From Clostridia bacterium (lineage in GTDB: Bacteria; Bacillota; Clostridia; Oscillospirales; CAG-272), in assembly GCA_017937135.1 (NCBI GenBank), contig JAGBEE010000010.1, positions 1 through 51,376 on the forward strand: DNA of 51,376 nucleotides, written 5' to 3'. This document shows, piece after piece, positions 10,501 through 19,336 of this stretch. Every line of letters starts with the position of its first letter. Within the stretch, counting starts at the first letter, position 1. Position numbers and translations under genes: made by a program. A model generated the notes under the pieces. That model saw nothing but the letters and a program-made list of their open reading frames with translations. It searched no databases and was not told the DNA's origin.

Positions 10501-10563
10501 AATATCACCTCTTATATAAATATATCATTAAATGCGTGAAAATACAATATAAAATAGCTATAT

Positions 10564-10598
10564 TTACAATTTTATTGTAAAAATATTTATTGTATAAT
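10564..10598 (+). promoter_or_regulatory. uxuA operon promoter region with inverted repeat
   Basis: A consensus -10 (TATAAT, 10593-10598) lies about 34 bp before the uxuA start. Upstream is an inverted repeat TTACAA-N5-TTGTAA (10564-10580) covering the position where a -35 would be expected; no good -35 hexamer is present, as is common for promoters that need an activator. The inverted repeat is a plausible regulator site. Confidence 0.55.
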
Positions 10599-10631
10599 AA
10601 AAATATAGATATATATTATAGGAGATAAGTT

Positions 10632-11678
10632 ATGAAGCTAACATTCAGATGGTATGGGGACAACGACCCGGTAACTCTTGAAAAAATCAAGCAGATTCCA
10701 AAAATGTCAGGTATAGTGTCGGCTATTTACGATGTAGCGCCAGGCAAGGTATGGTCTAATGAAAGCATATTAGAGCTAAAGAAAAAGGCAAACGACAAGG
10801 GGCTTGAGTTTGAGGTGGTTGAGAGCGTGCCTGTGCCCGAGGAAATAAAATATGGAGGAGAAAACGCCCCCGAGCTAATAGAAAGCTACTGCGAAAACAT
10901 AAGACGTCTGGGCAAGGCAGGAGTTAAGTGCATTTGCTATAACTTTATGCCTGTTTTCGACTGGCTAAGGAGCGAGCTTGAGCACAAAAACGACGATGGC
11001 TCAAATTCCTTGGCATATAACGAAAAAACCGTTCTTGCTATGAACCCACTTGAAAGCGAGCTATCCTTACCGGGCTGGGATGAGAGCTATACCAAGGCTG
11101 AATTAAAGAGCCTTATAAATAAATACAAGGAAATAGGACAAGAGGGTCTTTGGAAAAACCTTGAGGTGTTTTTAAAGAAGGTAATTCCTGTTGCCAAGGA
11201 GGCAGGCGTTAATATGGCTATTCACCCCGATGACCCACCGTGGGGAATATTCGGCTTGCCAAGAGTAATAACTGATGAGAAAAATCTTGATAGATTTTTA
11301 AAAATTGTTGACGAAAAGGAAAATGGCTTGACCTTCTGCACAGGCTCACTTGGTGCAAGAGGGGATAATGATTTGGTAAAAATGGCGCAAAAGTATGCAA
11401 AGCGTATTCATTTTCTACATTTACGCAACATAAAAATCACCTCCGAGCGTGAGTTTTACGAGGTTGGCCACCCAACAGAATGTGGCTCAATAGATATGTT
11501 TGGTATTGCTAAGGCGTTAGTTGAAAATGGCTTTGATGGCTATGTACGTCCAGACCACGGTAGAATGATTTGGGGCGAGAGTGGCAAGTATGGCTATGGC
11601 TTGTATGACAGAGCCCTTGGAGCAACCTACATAGCAGGACTATTTGAGGCAATAGAAAAGTGCCTTGGAAAATGCTAA
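10632..11678 (+). CDS. uxuA: D-mannonate dehydratase
   Basis: 348 aa, normal length for the family; AGGAG at 10620-10624 precedes the ATG. UxuA (EC 4.2.1.8) removes water from D-mannonate to give 2-keto-3-deoxygluconate in the glucuronate catabolic route, in the cytoplasm. The N-terminus MKLTFRWYGDNDPVTLEKI and the ICYNFMPVFDW segment (101-111) are typical. His198 (IHPDDPP), Cys236, His263 and Asp308 (RPDHGR) sit where the metal ligands of characterised mannonate dehydratases occur. First gene of a tightly packed plus-strand operon divergent from the AraC regulator. Confidence 0.95.
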   Translation: MKLTFRWYGDNDPVTLEKIKQIPKMSGIVSAIYDVAPGKVWSNESILELKKKANDKGLEFEVVESVPVPEEIKYGGENAPELIESYCENIRRLGKAGVKCICYNFMPVFDWLRSELEHKNDDGSNSLAYNEKTVLAMNPLESELSLPGWDESYTKAELKSLINKYKEIGQEGLWKNLEVFLKKVIPVAKEAGVNMAIHPDDPPWGIFGLPRVITDEKNLDRFLKIVDEKENGLTFCTGSLGARGDNDLVKMAQKYAKRIHFLHLRNIKITSEREFYEVGHPTECGSIDMFGIAKALVENGFDGYVRPDHGRMIWGESGKYGYGLYDRALGATYIAGLFEAIEKCLGKC

Positions 11679-11698
11679 GGAGTATGTGATAGGTATAA

Positions 11699-12781
11699 AT
11701 GATAAAAAGAGAAATTGAAAAAAGACAAATTCCCGACTTTTTTGTAAATGACGGTAAAAAAATTACAAATAAAGAGGAGTGGGAGGAACACAGAAAAAGG
11801 GTGCTCGATTTATTTTTGGGCGAGGAGTATGGTTATTTACCACCTAAAATAGAGCCATCTATAAGATTAGAGGAGCAGGCAATTAATTTTGCAGGCAAGG
11901 CTAAATGGGAAAGCGTGTTTTTCACCTTCAAAAAGGGCACAAAAAGACGCACGGTAAGAGCTGAGCTTATTTTGCCACGTGGTAAGAAAAGCCCTGTGTT
12001 CTTAGCAATTGATTTTTTAAAGGAGTCACCAAACAAATATTTGCCTGTTGAGGAAATATTAGACAGTGGCTTTGGAATTTTCAAGCTCTGCTACGAAAGC
12101 GTAACACGTGATAATGGTGACTTTGAAAACGGTCTTTGCGCGCTATTTGAGGGTGGCAAGGAGAAATATGGCAAAATTGCCATTTGGTCGTATATGGCAA
12201 GCATTTGTATGGACTATCTTATGACAAGAGAGGACGTCGATAGCAAAAATGTCGCAATTATAGGCCATTCAAGGCTTGGCAAAACAGCGCTTTTAACCTC
12301 GGCTATTGATAATAGATTTGTTTTAACCTGCGTCAACGATAGTGGATGCTGTGGAGCATCGGTTTCTCGTGGCAAGGTTGACGGAAATGAAAAAATCTAT
12401 GACATTGTAAAGACCTTCCCCTATTGGTTTAAGAGGGAGTATGCACTCTATGCAGGCAAGGAAAATACCTTACCCTTCGACCAGCATATGCTTTTATCCC
12501 TTGTTGCGCCAAGAAATGTAATTATCGGTGGGGCAAAGGAGGATGTCTGGGCTGATAACGAGGGACAATTCTTGTCGTGTCACTTAGCCTCCTACGCTTG
12601 GGAGCTGTATGGCAAGAGTGGACTTATTCACGACGGCAAAATGCCCGAGGTCGGTGAGGTGCTAACAGCTGGCGAGCTTGGCTTTTATCTAAGAGAGGGC
12701 ACGCACTTTTTATCAAGAGATGACTGGAAAATATACATATCAAAATTTAGGGAGATATTAGATAATGAGATACGAGAATAA
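11699..12781 (+). CDS. CE15-type glucuronoyl esterase-like alpha/beta hydrolase
   Basis: 360 aa, 20 bp after uxuA. The nucleophile motif GHSRLGK (Ser191) followed by NDSGCCGAS is the signature of carbohydrate esterase family 15, which cleaves the ester between 4-O-methyl-glucuronate and lignin alcohols or related uronate esters. A His at 336 in GTHFLSRDDW fits the catalytic His, and the acidic residues around 281-287 (KEDVWADNEG) could supply the acid. There is no signal peptide, unlike most characterised CE15 enzymes, so it appears to act in the cytoplasm on an imported esterified uronate. Its position between uxuA and a mannonate oxidoreductase supports a uronate substrate. Its 3' end overlaps the next gene by 17 bp. 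Confidence 0.8.
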   Translation: MIKREIEKRQIPDFFVNDGKKITNKEEWEEHRKRVLDLFLGEEYGYLPPKIEPSIRLEEQAINFAGKAKWESVFFTFKKGTKRRTVRAELILPRGKKSPVFLAIDFLKESPNKYLPVEEILDSGFGIFKLCYESVTRDNGDFENGLCALFEGGKEKYGKIAIWSYMASICMDYLMTREDVDSKNVAIIGHSRLGKTALLTSAIDNRFVLTCVNDSGCCGASVSRGKVDGNEKIYDIVKTFPYWFKREYALYAGKENTLPFDQHMLLSLVAPRNVIIGGAKEDVWADNEGQFLSCHLASYAWELYGKSGLIHDGKMPEVGEVLTAGELGFYLREGTHFLSRDDWKIYISKFREILDNEIRE

Positions 12782-13595
12782 AACCGTTGTAATAACGGGC
12801 GCAGGTGGAGTTTTGTGCTCAGCCTTTGCAAGGAGCATTGCAGCTCAGGGTGGCAGGGTTGCCTTAATTGACATAAACGAAAATGCCATTAGTGATGTAG
12901 CAAGCGAGATAAGCTCACAGGGTGGAGTGGCTAAATATTACAAGGCAAGCGTTTTGGATAAAAACGAGCTTATAATAGCGCACGAAAAAATTCTGGCTGA
13001 TTTTGGCAAGTGTGACATACTAATAAACGGCGCAGGTGGAAATAATCCAAGGGCGACAACAAATAATGAATATTACCAACAGGGCGACGAGGAAAGGGAC
13101 GATATAAAGACCTTTTTCAACCTTGACAAAGAGGACTTTGGCTTTGTTTTCGACCTTAATATAATGGGCACACTCATTCCAACACAGGTTTTCTCTTGCG
13201 ATATGGTAAAGGGTGGAGGGTGCATTATCAATATTTCGTCAATGAACGCATTTACACCACTTACAAAAATACCTGCATATAGCTCAGCAAAGGCAGCAGT
13301 TAGCAACTTTACAAAATGGCTAAGCGTACACTTTGCAAATACAGGAATAAGAGTAAATGCAATTGCTCCGGGCTTCTTTGTAACTAAGCAAAACAAGGCA
13401 CTTCTTTTCAACGAGGACGGCACACCGACAAAGAGAACGGAAAAGATTTTAAACGCAACACCAATGAATCGCTTTGGCAAGCCCGAGGAGCTTTTTGGTG
13501 CGCTTGATTTCTTGTGCGATGAAAATATGTCTGCCTTTGTAACAGGCGTTGTTATACCTGTTGACGGTGGATTTTCAGCATATTCGGGGGTATAA
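12765..13595 (+). CDS. SDR-family D-mannonate oxidoreductase (fructuronate reductase)
   Basis: 276 aa classical short-chain dehydrogenase: nucleotide-binding TGAGGVLCSAFA near the N-terminus, NGAGG at 88-92, catalytic Ser158/159, Tyr172 and Lys176 (AYSSAKAA), and the C-terminal VTGVVIPVDGGFSAYSGV. In Bacillus and many Clostridia the enzyme that reduces fructuronate to mannonate is an SDR encoded next to uxuA (YjmF/UxuB type), and the sequence and location here fit that. Sugar specificity is inferred from context; another sugar alcohol dehydrogenase is possible. Start overlaps the esterase end, suggesting translational coupling. Confidence 0.8.
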   Translation: MRYENKTVVITGAGGVLCSAFARSIAAQGGRVALIDINENAISDVASEISSQGGVAKYYKASVLDKNELIIAHEKILADFGKCDILINGAGGNNPRATTNNEYYQQGDEERDDIKTFFNLDKEDFGFVFDLNIMGTLIPTQVFSCDMVKGGGCIINISSMNAFTPLTKIPAYSSAKAAVSNFTKWLSVHFANTGIRVNAIAPGFFVTKQNKALLFNEDGTPTKRTEKILNATPMNRFGKPEELFGALDFLCDENMSAFVTGVVIPVDGGFSAYSGV

Positions 13596-13596
13596 T

Positions 13597-14418
13597 ATGA
13601 GACTTTGTGCTTTTGCCGATGAGGCATCAAATGATTTAGAGGGGCAAATTCAGGCTCTTAAAAGAAACGGTATTGACCTACTTGAAATTCGTGGAGTAGA
13701 TGGACAAAACATAAAGGAAATTTCTTATGATAAAATCAAGGAGATTAAAAAGCGCCTTGATAGCGAGAACATTTCAGTTTGGTCAATTGGCTCACCTGTT
13801 GGAAAATACAAGCTAAGCGACAATTTTGACAAGCAGCTTGATGAGATAAAGAGGCTTAGCGAGTATGCACAAATTCTTGACTGTGAAAGAATAAGAATGT
13901 TCAGCTTTTTCTCAAAGGACAAAAACGAGGTGTTTTCGCGCCTTGAAAAATTCTGCGAGGTAGTTCCTAAAAGCATAATAATGTGTCACGAAAACGAAAA
14001 GGAAATTTTCGGTGACGACATTGACGGGTGCTTACAGATACATAAGCAATTTGACAGAATAAAAATGGTATTCGACCCTGCCAACTTCGTTCAATGTGAT
14101 GTTGACACCAAGGAGGCGTGGGAGAAATTAAACCAATATGTAAGCTATATGCACATAAAGGACGCGCAAGAGGACAAAAGAGTTGTGCGTGCAGGCTATG
14201 GCATTGGAAATATTGAGTACTTAGTTAGCGAGTATAATAAAAATGGTGGTGAGGTTTTAACCTTAGAGCCACACCTGATGGAGTTTTGTGGACTTAAGGA
14301 CTTAGAAAACGGGCAGAGCGTAAGGGGCGTTGCCACATACAAGGATACAAACGAGGCATTTGATGCAGGAGTAATGGCATTAAAGGCGATTTTAGATAAG
14401 CTAAATTTGAGGTATTAA
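13597..14418 (+). CDS. Sugar phosphate isomerase/epimerase-like TIM barrel
   Basis: 273 aa from ATG 13597, chosen over an upstream ATG at 13549 because CGGGGG precedes it at 13585-13590 and the upstream extension would run inside the SDR gene. It is a xylose-isomerase-like TIM barrel (AP-endonuclease family 2 fold): MRLCAFADEASNDLEGQIQALKRNGIDLLEIRGV at the start and metal-binding-type positions in MCHENE, FDPANF and YMHIKDA. These enzymes interconvert keto sugars or act on inositol-type intermediates. Substrate unknown; operon membership suggests a sugar-acid derivative. Confidence 0.8.
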   Translation: MRLCAFADEASNDLEGQIQALKRNGIDLLEIRGVDGQNIKEISYDKIKEIKKRLDSENISVWSIGSPVGKYKLSDNFDKQLDEIKRLSEYAQILDCERIRMFSFFSKDKNEVFSRLEKFCEVVPKSIIMCHENEKEIFGDDIDGCLQIHKQFDRIKMVFDPANFVQCDVDTKEAWEKLNQYVSYMHIKDAQEDKRVVRAGYGIGNIEYLVSEYNKNGGEVLTLEPHLMEFCGLKDLENGQSVRGVATYKDTNEAFDAGVMALKAILDKLNLRY

Positions 14419-14419
14419 A

Positions 14420-15181
14420 ATGAAAATAGGAGCACAATTTTTTACATTAAGGGATAAATGCACAAATCTTGATGACTTTTCCGAAACACTAAAAAGGGTT
14501 GCAGATATAGGCTACACCGAGGTTCAAATTTCGGGAGTATGCAAGTATGAGCCAGAGTGGCTAAGAGATGAATTGAAGAAAAGTGGTCTTAGCTGTGTAA
14601 TTACACACTTTTGCGCTGATGAAATCAAAAACGACCCGGTAGGCGTCGTTAAAAATCACAACATCTTCGGCTGTAAAAACATAGGTCTTGGCTCAATGCC
14701 CGGTGGAATAGTTACCGAGGAAAGTCTTGGCAAATTTATTAGTGACTATAAGCCTGTTGCAAAAATAATCAAGGAAAACGGTAGCAAGCTGTTTTACCAT
14801 AATCACCATTGGGAGTTTTCAAGACTAAAAACGGGTGAAATGCTAATTGAAAAATTAGTTAAAAGCTTCGATGAGGACGAATTAAATATCACCCTTGATA
14901 CATATTGGGCGCAATATGGTGGCTGTAACGTTTGCGATATTATATCTAAATTAAAGGGCAGATTAGAGTGCGTGCACCTAAAGGATATGGTGATTGTAGG
15001 CGATGAGCAAAGAATGGCACCTGTTGGCTATGGAAATATGAATTTTGAAAGAATAGTAAAGGCACTTGACGACGCAGGAAGCAAGCACTTGCTTGTTGAG
15101 CAGGACAATTCATATGGAGAGGACCCGTTTGAGTGCTTAAGGAAGAGCTATGAATATTTAAAATCCTTAGGACTTAAATAA
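14420..15181 (+). CDS. Sugar phosphate isomerase/epimerase-like TIM barrel (second)
   Basis: 253 aa; starts one base after the previous stop. Same xylose-isomerase-like fold as its neighbour but clearly a different subfamily: MKIGAQFFTLRDKC at the start, then YHNHHWEF, TLDTYWAQYGG and CVHLKDM, which supply the His, Asp and Glu positions that bind the metal in this fold. The N-terminal pattern is typical of small family members found with Gfo/Idh/MocA oxidoreductases, as here. Confidence 0.8.
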   Translation: MKIGAQFFTLRDKCTNLDDFSETLKRVADIGYTEVQISGVCKYEPEWLRDELKKSGLSCVITHFCADEIKNDPVGVVKNHNIFGCKNIGLGSMPGGIVTEESLGKFISDYKPVAKIIKENGSKLFYHNHHWEFSRLKTGEMLIEKLVKSFDEDELNITLDTYWAQYGGCNVCDIISKLKGRLECVHLKDMVIVGDEQRMAPVGYGNMNFERIVKALDDAGSKHLLVEQDNSYGEDPFECLRKSYEYLKSLGLK

Positions 15182-15202
15182 GGCGTTAAAGAGGTAAATA
15201 AA

Positions 15203-16366
15203 ATGGAAAAAATTAAGCTTGGAATTTTAGGTATAGGTAATATCGGCTCAATGCACGCAGGCAATATCTTAGAGGGCAAGTGTCCCGAGATAGAGCTTAG
15301 CTGTGTTTGTGATTTAAGAGACGACAGATTAGAGTGGGTAAGGGAGGAGCACCCCGAGGTTAGCGTATATAAGGATGCCTCCGAAATGATGGATAGTGGA
15401 AAAATAAACGCAGTTTTAATATGCGTGCCACACTACGACCACCCCAAATTTGCAATAATGGCTATGGAAAAGGGACTTCACACCCTTGTTGAAAAGCCGG
15501 CAGGCGTTTACACAAAGCAGGTTTTGGAAATGATGGACGTTGCCGATAAATGCGATGTGAAATTTGCGCTTATGATGAACCAAAGAACAAACTGCATTTA
15601 CAGAAAAATGCGTGAAATTGTAAAGAGTAAGGAGCTTGGACAGATTAAGAGAACAAGCTGGATAGTTACTGACTGGTATCGCTCACAATGCTACTATGAT
15701 AGTGGCGACTGGCGCGCTACGTGGAGTGGCGAGGGTGGTGGAGTTTTACTAAACCAGTGCCCACACAACCTTGATTTATGGCAGTGGATTTGTGGTATGC
15801 CAGCTAAAATTCACGCAAAGCTCCATTTTGGCAAGTGGCACGATATTGAGGTGGAGGACGATGTTACAGCATATGTTGAATACGAAAATGGCGCAACGGG
15901 CACATTTATTACCTCAACAGGCGATGCACCCGGCACAAATCGCTTTGAAATTCTTTTAGAGGGTGGAAAGCTAATTGCCGAGGGTAATAAGCTTACAATG
16001 TGGAAAAACAAGATTAGCGAGCCTGAATTTTCTAAGACAAACACCGTTCCCTTTGCAGCCCCCGAGTATGAAATAACAGAGGTTGAAACCGATGGCAAAA
16101 ATGAACAGCACGTCGGCGTTTTAAACGCCTTTGCCTCCGCTATTTTGCGTGGCACTGCACTAATTGCTGATGGCAGAGAGGGCATAAATGGTCTTACCAT
16201 TTCAAACTGCATGCACCTATCAGCATTTTTAGACAAGGAGATAGTAGTTAAGGACTTTGACCACGAGCTGTTTTATGAGGAGCTTTCTAAGCGTATCAAG
16301 ACATCAAGAAGAAAAACAGGCGTAAAAGAGGTTACTACTAAGGATATGAGGGCGTCATTTAAATGA
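15203..16366 (+). CDS. Gfo/Idh/MocA-family oxidoreductase (first of two paralogues)
   Basis: 387 aa. N-terminal Rossmann fold with GILGIGNIGSMHAGNI, the EKP motif (EKPAGVYT), and the C-terminal substrate domain with GGGVLLNQCPHNLDLWQWICGMP carrying the usual His. Cytoplasmic NAD(P)-dependent oxidation or reduction of a sugar or inositol-like substrate. It shares long identical stretches with the next gene, so the pair arose by tandem duplication. The short overlap with that gene suggests coupled expression. Confidence 0.88.
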   Translation: MEKIKLGILGIGNIGSMHAGNILEGKCPEIELSCVCDLRDDRLEWVREEHPEVSVYKDASEMMDSGKINAVLICVPHYDHPKFAIMAMEKGLHTLVEKPAGVYTKQVLEMMDVADKCDVKFALMMNQRTNCIYRKMREIVKSKELGQIKRTSWIVTDWYRSQCYYDSGDWRATWSGEGGGVLLNQCPHNLDLWQWICGMPAKIHAKLHFGKWHDIEVEDDVTAYVEYENGATGTFITSTGDAPGTNRFEILLEGGKLIAEGNKLTMWKNKISEPEFSKTNTVPFAAPEYEITEVETDGKNEQHVGVLNAFASAILRGTALIADGREGINGLTISNCMHLSAFLDKEIVVKDFDHELFYEELSKRIKTSRRKTGVKEVTTKDMRASFK

Positions 16367-17490
16367 GACGTGTAAAAATAGGAATAGTCGGCGTTGGAAA
16401 TATAGGTAGCGCACACGCAAGCACCATTTATAGTGGCTTAGCAAGCACCCTTGAGCTTTGCGCCCTTTGCGACAATGACGAAAAAAGAGCAAGCGAGCTA
16501 AAAGAGGAATATAGGGACATAGAGGTATATAGCTCCTATGAGGAAATGATAGATAGTGGCAAAATTGAGGCTGTAATTATTTCAACTCCCCACTATTTAC
16601 ACCCCGTAATTGCTACCTATAGTCTAAATAAGGGCATTTGCGTGCTTAGTGAAAAGCCACTTGGTGTTTATACTCTTTCTTTAAAGGAGCCCTTTGAGGC
16701 ACAAAAGAAAACTAATGCTCTATACGCAGCTATGCTCAACCAAAGGACAGACAAGCTGTTTATAGAGGCTAAAAAAATAATAGATAGTGGCAAAATCGGC
16801 ACTCTTATAAGAAATAGCTGGATTATTACAAATTGGTATAGGACCGATGAATATTATCAAAGTGGAGGCTGGCGCGCTACCTGGCAGGGCGAGGGTGGTG
16901 GAGTTTTAATGAACCAAGCACCACATAACCTTGATTTATGGCAATATCTTTGTGGTATGCCTAAAAGAATATATGCAGTATGTAACGAGGGTAAGCTGCA
17001 CGATATAGAGGTTGAGGATGAGGCTACTATATACGCAGAGTATGAAAATGGTATGAGTGGCACATTTATAGCTTCAACAGGCGAAAAATATGGAACAAAT
17101 CGCTTTGAAATAGTCGGCGCTAAGGGCAAAATCGTGCTTGAAAAGGGAAAGCTCCTTTGCCAATACGAAAAAAATGGCGAGGAATACAAAATAGAATATT
17201 CAGACGAGGAATACAACGGACACTTGAATATTTTAAACAACTTTGGAGAGGCGATTTTGTATGGCAAGAAGCTAATTGCGCCTGCTACCGAGGCTGTTAA
17301 TCAGCTCATTTTGTGCAATAGCGCGTACCTTTCCTCTTGGAAGGGTGAGTGGGTACAGCTCCCATTTGATGAGGGCGAATTTTTAGAGCTTTTAAGTAAA
17401 AGGGTGAAAAATAGCAAGGCTAAGGGAACGCAAGTGGGAACGAACCTTTTTGAAAATTCTTACAAAAAGAAATGGAGCACTAACTGGTAA
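16363..17490 (+). CDS. Gfo/Idh/MocA-family oxidoreductase (second paralogue)
   Basis: 375 aa, overlapping the preceding gene by 4 bp (ATGA). Same architecture: GIVGVGNIGSAHAS, SEKPLGVYT, then GGGVLMNQAPHNLDLWQYLCGMP. It is a diverged duplicate of the gene before it, and both copies keep the cofactor and substrate-site motifs, so they probably perform related but different oxidoreductions, possibly a paired oxidation and re-reduction around an isomerase or lyase step. That pairing is inference. Confidence 0.88.
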   Translation: MRRVKIGIVGVGNIGSAHASTIYSGLASTLELCALCDNDEKRASELKEEYRDIEVYSSYEEMIDSGKIEAVIISTPHYLHPVIATYSLNKGICVLSEKPLGVYTLSLKEPFEAQKKTNALYAAMLNQRTDKLFIEAKKIIDSGKIGTLIRNSWIITNWYRTDEYYQSGGWRATWQGEGGGVLMNQAPHNLDLWQYLCGMPKRIYAVCNEGKLHDIEVEDEATIYAEYENGMSGTFIASTGEKYGTNRFEIVGAKGKIVLEKGKLLCQYEKNGEEYKIEYSDEEYNGHLNILNNFGEAILYGKKLIAPATEAVNQLILCNSAYLSSWKGEWVQLPFDEGEFLELLSKRVKNSKAKGTQVGTNLFENSYKKKWSTNW

Positions 17491-18464
17491 TGATACTATC
17501 AAATAAAACTGTGAAAAAATTTATAAAGGGAGCACTTTATTTTACTGAGGAAAAGGGATATTTAACCCCTTTCAGATACACTAAGGCGCAGCTTGACCAC
17601 ATGGCTGAAAAGAGCTACGATTACGGCTGGCGCGCAAGAGCTAAGTTTTCTGGCGGAATAAGAATGGAGCTTATTACAGATTCACAAAATATTTCCTTTG
17701 ATTATAAGGCATCCGATATTCACGAAAGAAGCAACACAATAGACCTATTTGTTGACGGTGTTTTAAGCTCGGTTTACAAAATCGAGGATAAATTAAAGGG
17801 TACGGTTCATTTTTCTGTGCCCGAGGGGAAGAAGAAAATCACGATTTATTTCCCCAACGAAAGCAAGCTTGATATAAAGAAATTTAGTATTGACGGCAAA
17901 TATAAGGCGATAAAGGAAAAGAGCGAAAGCGTGCTTATTATAGGCGACTCTATTACGCAGGGCGCAGGACCTGAAATTTCAAGCGCGTCATATTTACACA
18001 GCCTTACAAGAAAGACAGGGTACAATATTTTAGGTCAAGGCGTTGGTGGTTATAGATATGAGGCAAGGGACTTAATGAAATTAGATGGCTTCGAGCCTGA
18101 TAAAATTATAGTTTTCTTGGGCACTAACTACTACGATGAGGCGTGCCTACATACCTGTGGCTACGACTACAAAAGGGGAGTAGCGGACTTTTATAAGCGC
18201 CTTAGTGAGCTTTATCCAAGCACAAAAATTTTATCAATAACTCCTCTTTGGAGAAATAATAATGTTGATATGAAAAGACTTAAGTGGTGCATTGACACAA
18301 TAAAAGAGGAGTGCTATAAATATCCCAATATTAGTGTGGTTGATGGCTTTATGCTTGTGCCAAATGTTGATGAGTGCTTTAGTGACAAGGTGCACCCAAA
18401 TGCGTATGGCTCGGAGCTGCTTGCTACTAATCTTTATAAATTTATGAAGAAAATCAAATTTTAA
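17490..18464 (+). CDS. SGNH/GDSL hydrolase with N-terminal beta-sandwich (SsfX3-like)
   Basis: 324 aa; its ATG shares one base with the preceding TAA. The first ~140 residues are beta-rich, as in the N-terminal jelly-roll domain of SsfX3-type and carbohydrate-esterase SGNH enzymes. The hydrolase block has VLIIGDSITQGAG (catalytic Ser, block I), GQGVGGYRYEA (block II), GTNYYD (block III, N) and DKVHPNAYG (Asp and His, block V). No signal peptide, so it acts in the cytoplasm. A deacetylase of an imported acetylated sugar is the likeliest role given the CE15-like esterase in the same operon. Confidence 0.82.
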   Translation: MILSNKTVKKFIKGALYFTEEKGYLTPFRYTKAQLDHMAEKSYDYGWRARAKFSGGIRMELITDSQNISFDYKASDIHERSNTIDLFVDGVLSSVYKIEDKLKGTVHFSVPEGKKKITIYFPNESKLDIKKFSIDGKYKAIKEKSESVLIIGDSITQGAGPEISSASYLHSLTRKTGYNILGQGVGGYRYEARDLMKLDGFEPDKIIVFLGTNYYDEACLHTCGYDYKRGVADFYKRLSELYPSTKILSITPLWRNNNVDMKRLKWCIDTIKEECYKYPNISVVDGFMLVPNVDECFSDKVHPNAYGSELLATNLYKFMKKIKF

Positions 18465-18509
18465 TGGACACAGTGTCGATAATTTAATGCGTTGGGAGAA
18501 ATTACAGAT

Positions 18510-19199
18510 ATGAAAATAATGAGTTTTAACACACAGCATTGTTATAGTTATCTTGGCAAGAGGGTGGATTATGATATAATGGCAAAAGCCATACTTGATT
18601 TAGACGCTGACATAGTTGGACTTAATGAAATGTTTGACCAAGGCTCAATTTTTGGCAAGCAAACAGAAAAGCTAAGCGAGCTAACAGGGCTAAATAATAG
18701 CTTTTTTGCTAAGGCGATTTCACTCCCCAATGAGGGCGCTTATGGAAATGGCATTTTGTCAAGATATAAAATTAAGTCGTGCGAGTCAATAATTATTCCC
18801 GACCCCGACCCACGTATCTATGACGGATATTATGAAACAAGATGCGTTTTAAAGGCAGAGCTTGAAAATGGACTTTTAGTGCTTGTAACTCATTTTGGAC
18901 TAAACCCCGATGAGCAACAAAGCGCAGTACAAACAATTTTAAAGCACATAAGACAAAATAAGTGCATTTTAATGGGCGACTTTAATATTACGCCCGATAA
19001 TGAGCTACTTAAGCCGATAAAGGAAAAAATGGTAGATACAGCTATACTATTTGATAGCGAAAAGAAAAGCTGGCCATCAGATGAGCCACAAATTAAAATC
19101 GACTACATTTTCGTTTCACCCGATATAGAAATTGTATCAGCCGATATTCCCGAGATTACCTCATCTGACCATAGACCATATATCTTAGAAATAAAATAA
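18510..19199 (+). CDS. Endonuclease/exonuclease/phosphatase-fold hydrolase
   Basis: 229 aa from ATG 18510; GGGAGA at 18494-18499 supports this over a TTG at 18492. Family motifs are visible: MKIMSFNTQH at the start, DIVGLNEMFD (metal-binding Glu), VTHFGLN, MGDFNITPDN (Asp and Asn) and SSDHRPYIL (Asp-His) at the end. The family includes DNases, phosphodiesterases and phosphatases; in a sugar operon a phosphodiesterase or phosphatase on a sugar derivative seems more likely than a DNase, but the substrate cannot be read from sequence. Last gene of the operon, followed by a terminator. Confidence 0.8.
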   Translation: MKIMSFNTQHCYSYLGKRVDYDIMAKAILDLDADIVGLNEMFDQGSIFGKQTEKLSELTGLNNSFFAKAISLPNEGAYGNGILSRYKIKSCESIIIPDPDPRIYDGYYETRCVLKAELENGLLVLVTHFGLNPDEQQSAVQTILKHIRQNKCILMGDFNITPDNELLKPIKEKMVDTAILFDSEKKSWPSDEPQIKIDYIFVSPDIEIVSADIPEITSSDHRPYILEIK

Positions 19200-19212
19200 A
19201 ATAATAAAATAA

Positions 19213-19254
19213 CCAAGCCTGTGTCGATAATTTCACATTGGCTTGGCTTTTTTA
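19213..19254 (+). terminator. Terminator of the uronate operon
   Basis: Arms CCAAGCC (from 19213) and GGCTTGG (from 19240) plus inner GTG/CAC pairs, followed by a run of T. It ends the plus-strand operon. Confidence 0.8.
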
Positions 19255-19263
19255 CAAAATAAA

Positions 19264-19292
19264 AGGAACAGACTTATTTAAGGTCTGTTCCT
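19264..19292. terminator. Bidirectional terminator between convergent genes
   Basis: Ten-bp stem AGGAACAGAC (19264-19273) with GTCTGTTCCT (19283-19292), followed by T-rich DNA on the right and preceded by A-rich DNA on the left. It can end both the plus operon and the minus-strand lipoprotein gene. Confidence 0.8.
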
Positions 19293-19336
19293 CTTTTTAT
19301 TGATTAGCTGTAATAAGTATGAAAATGATTTAAAAA

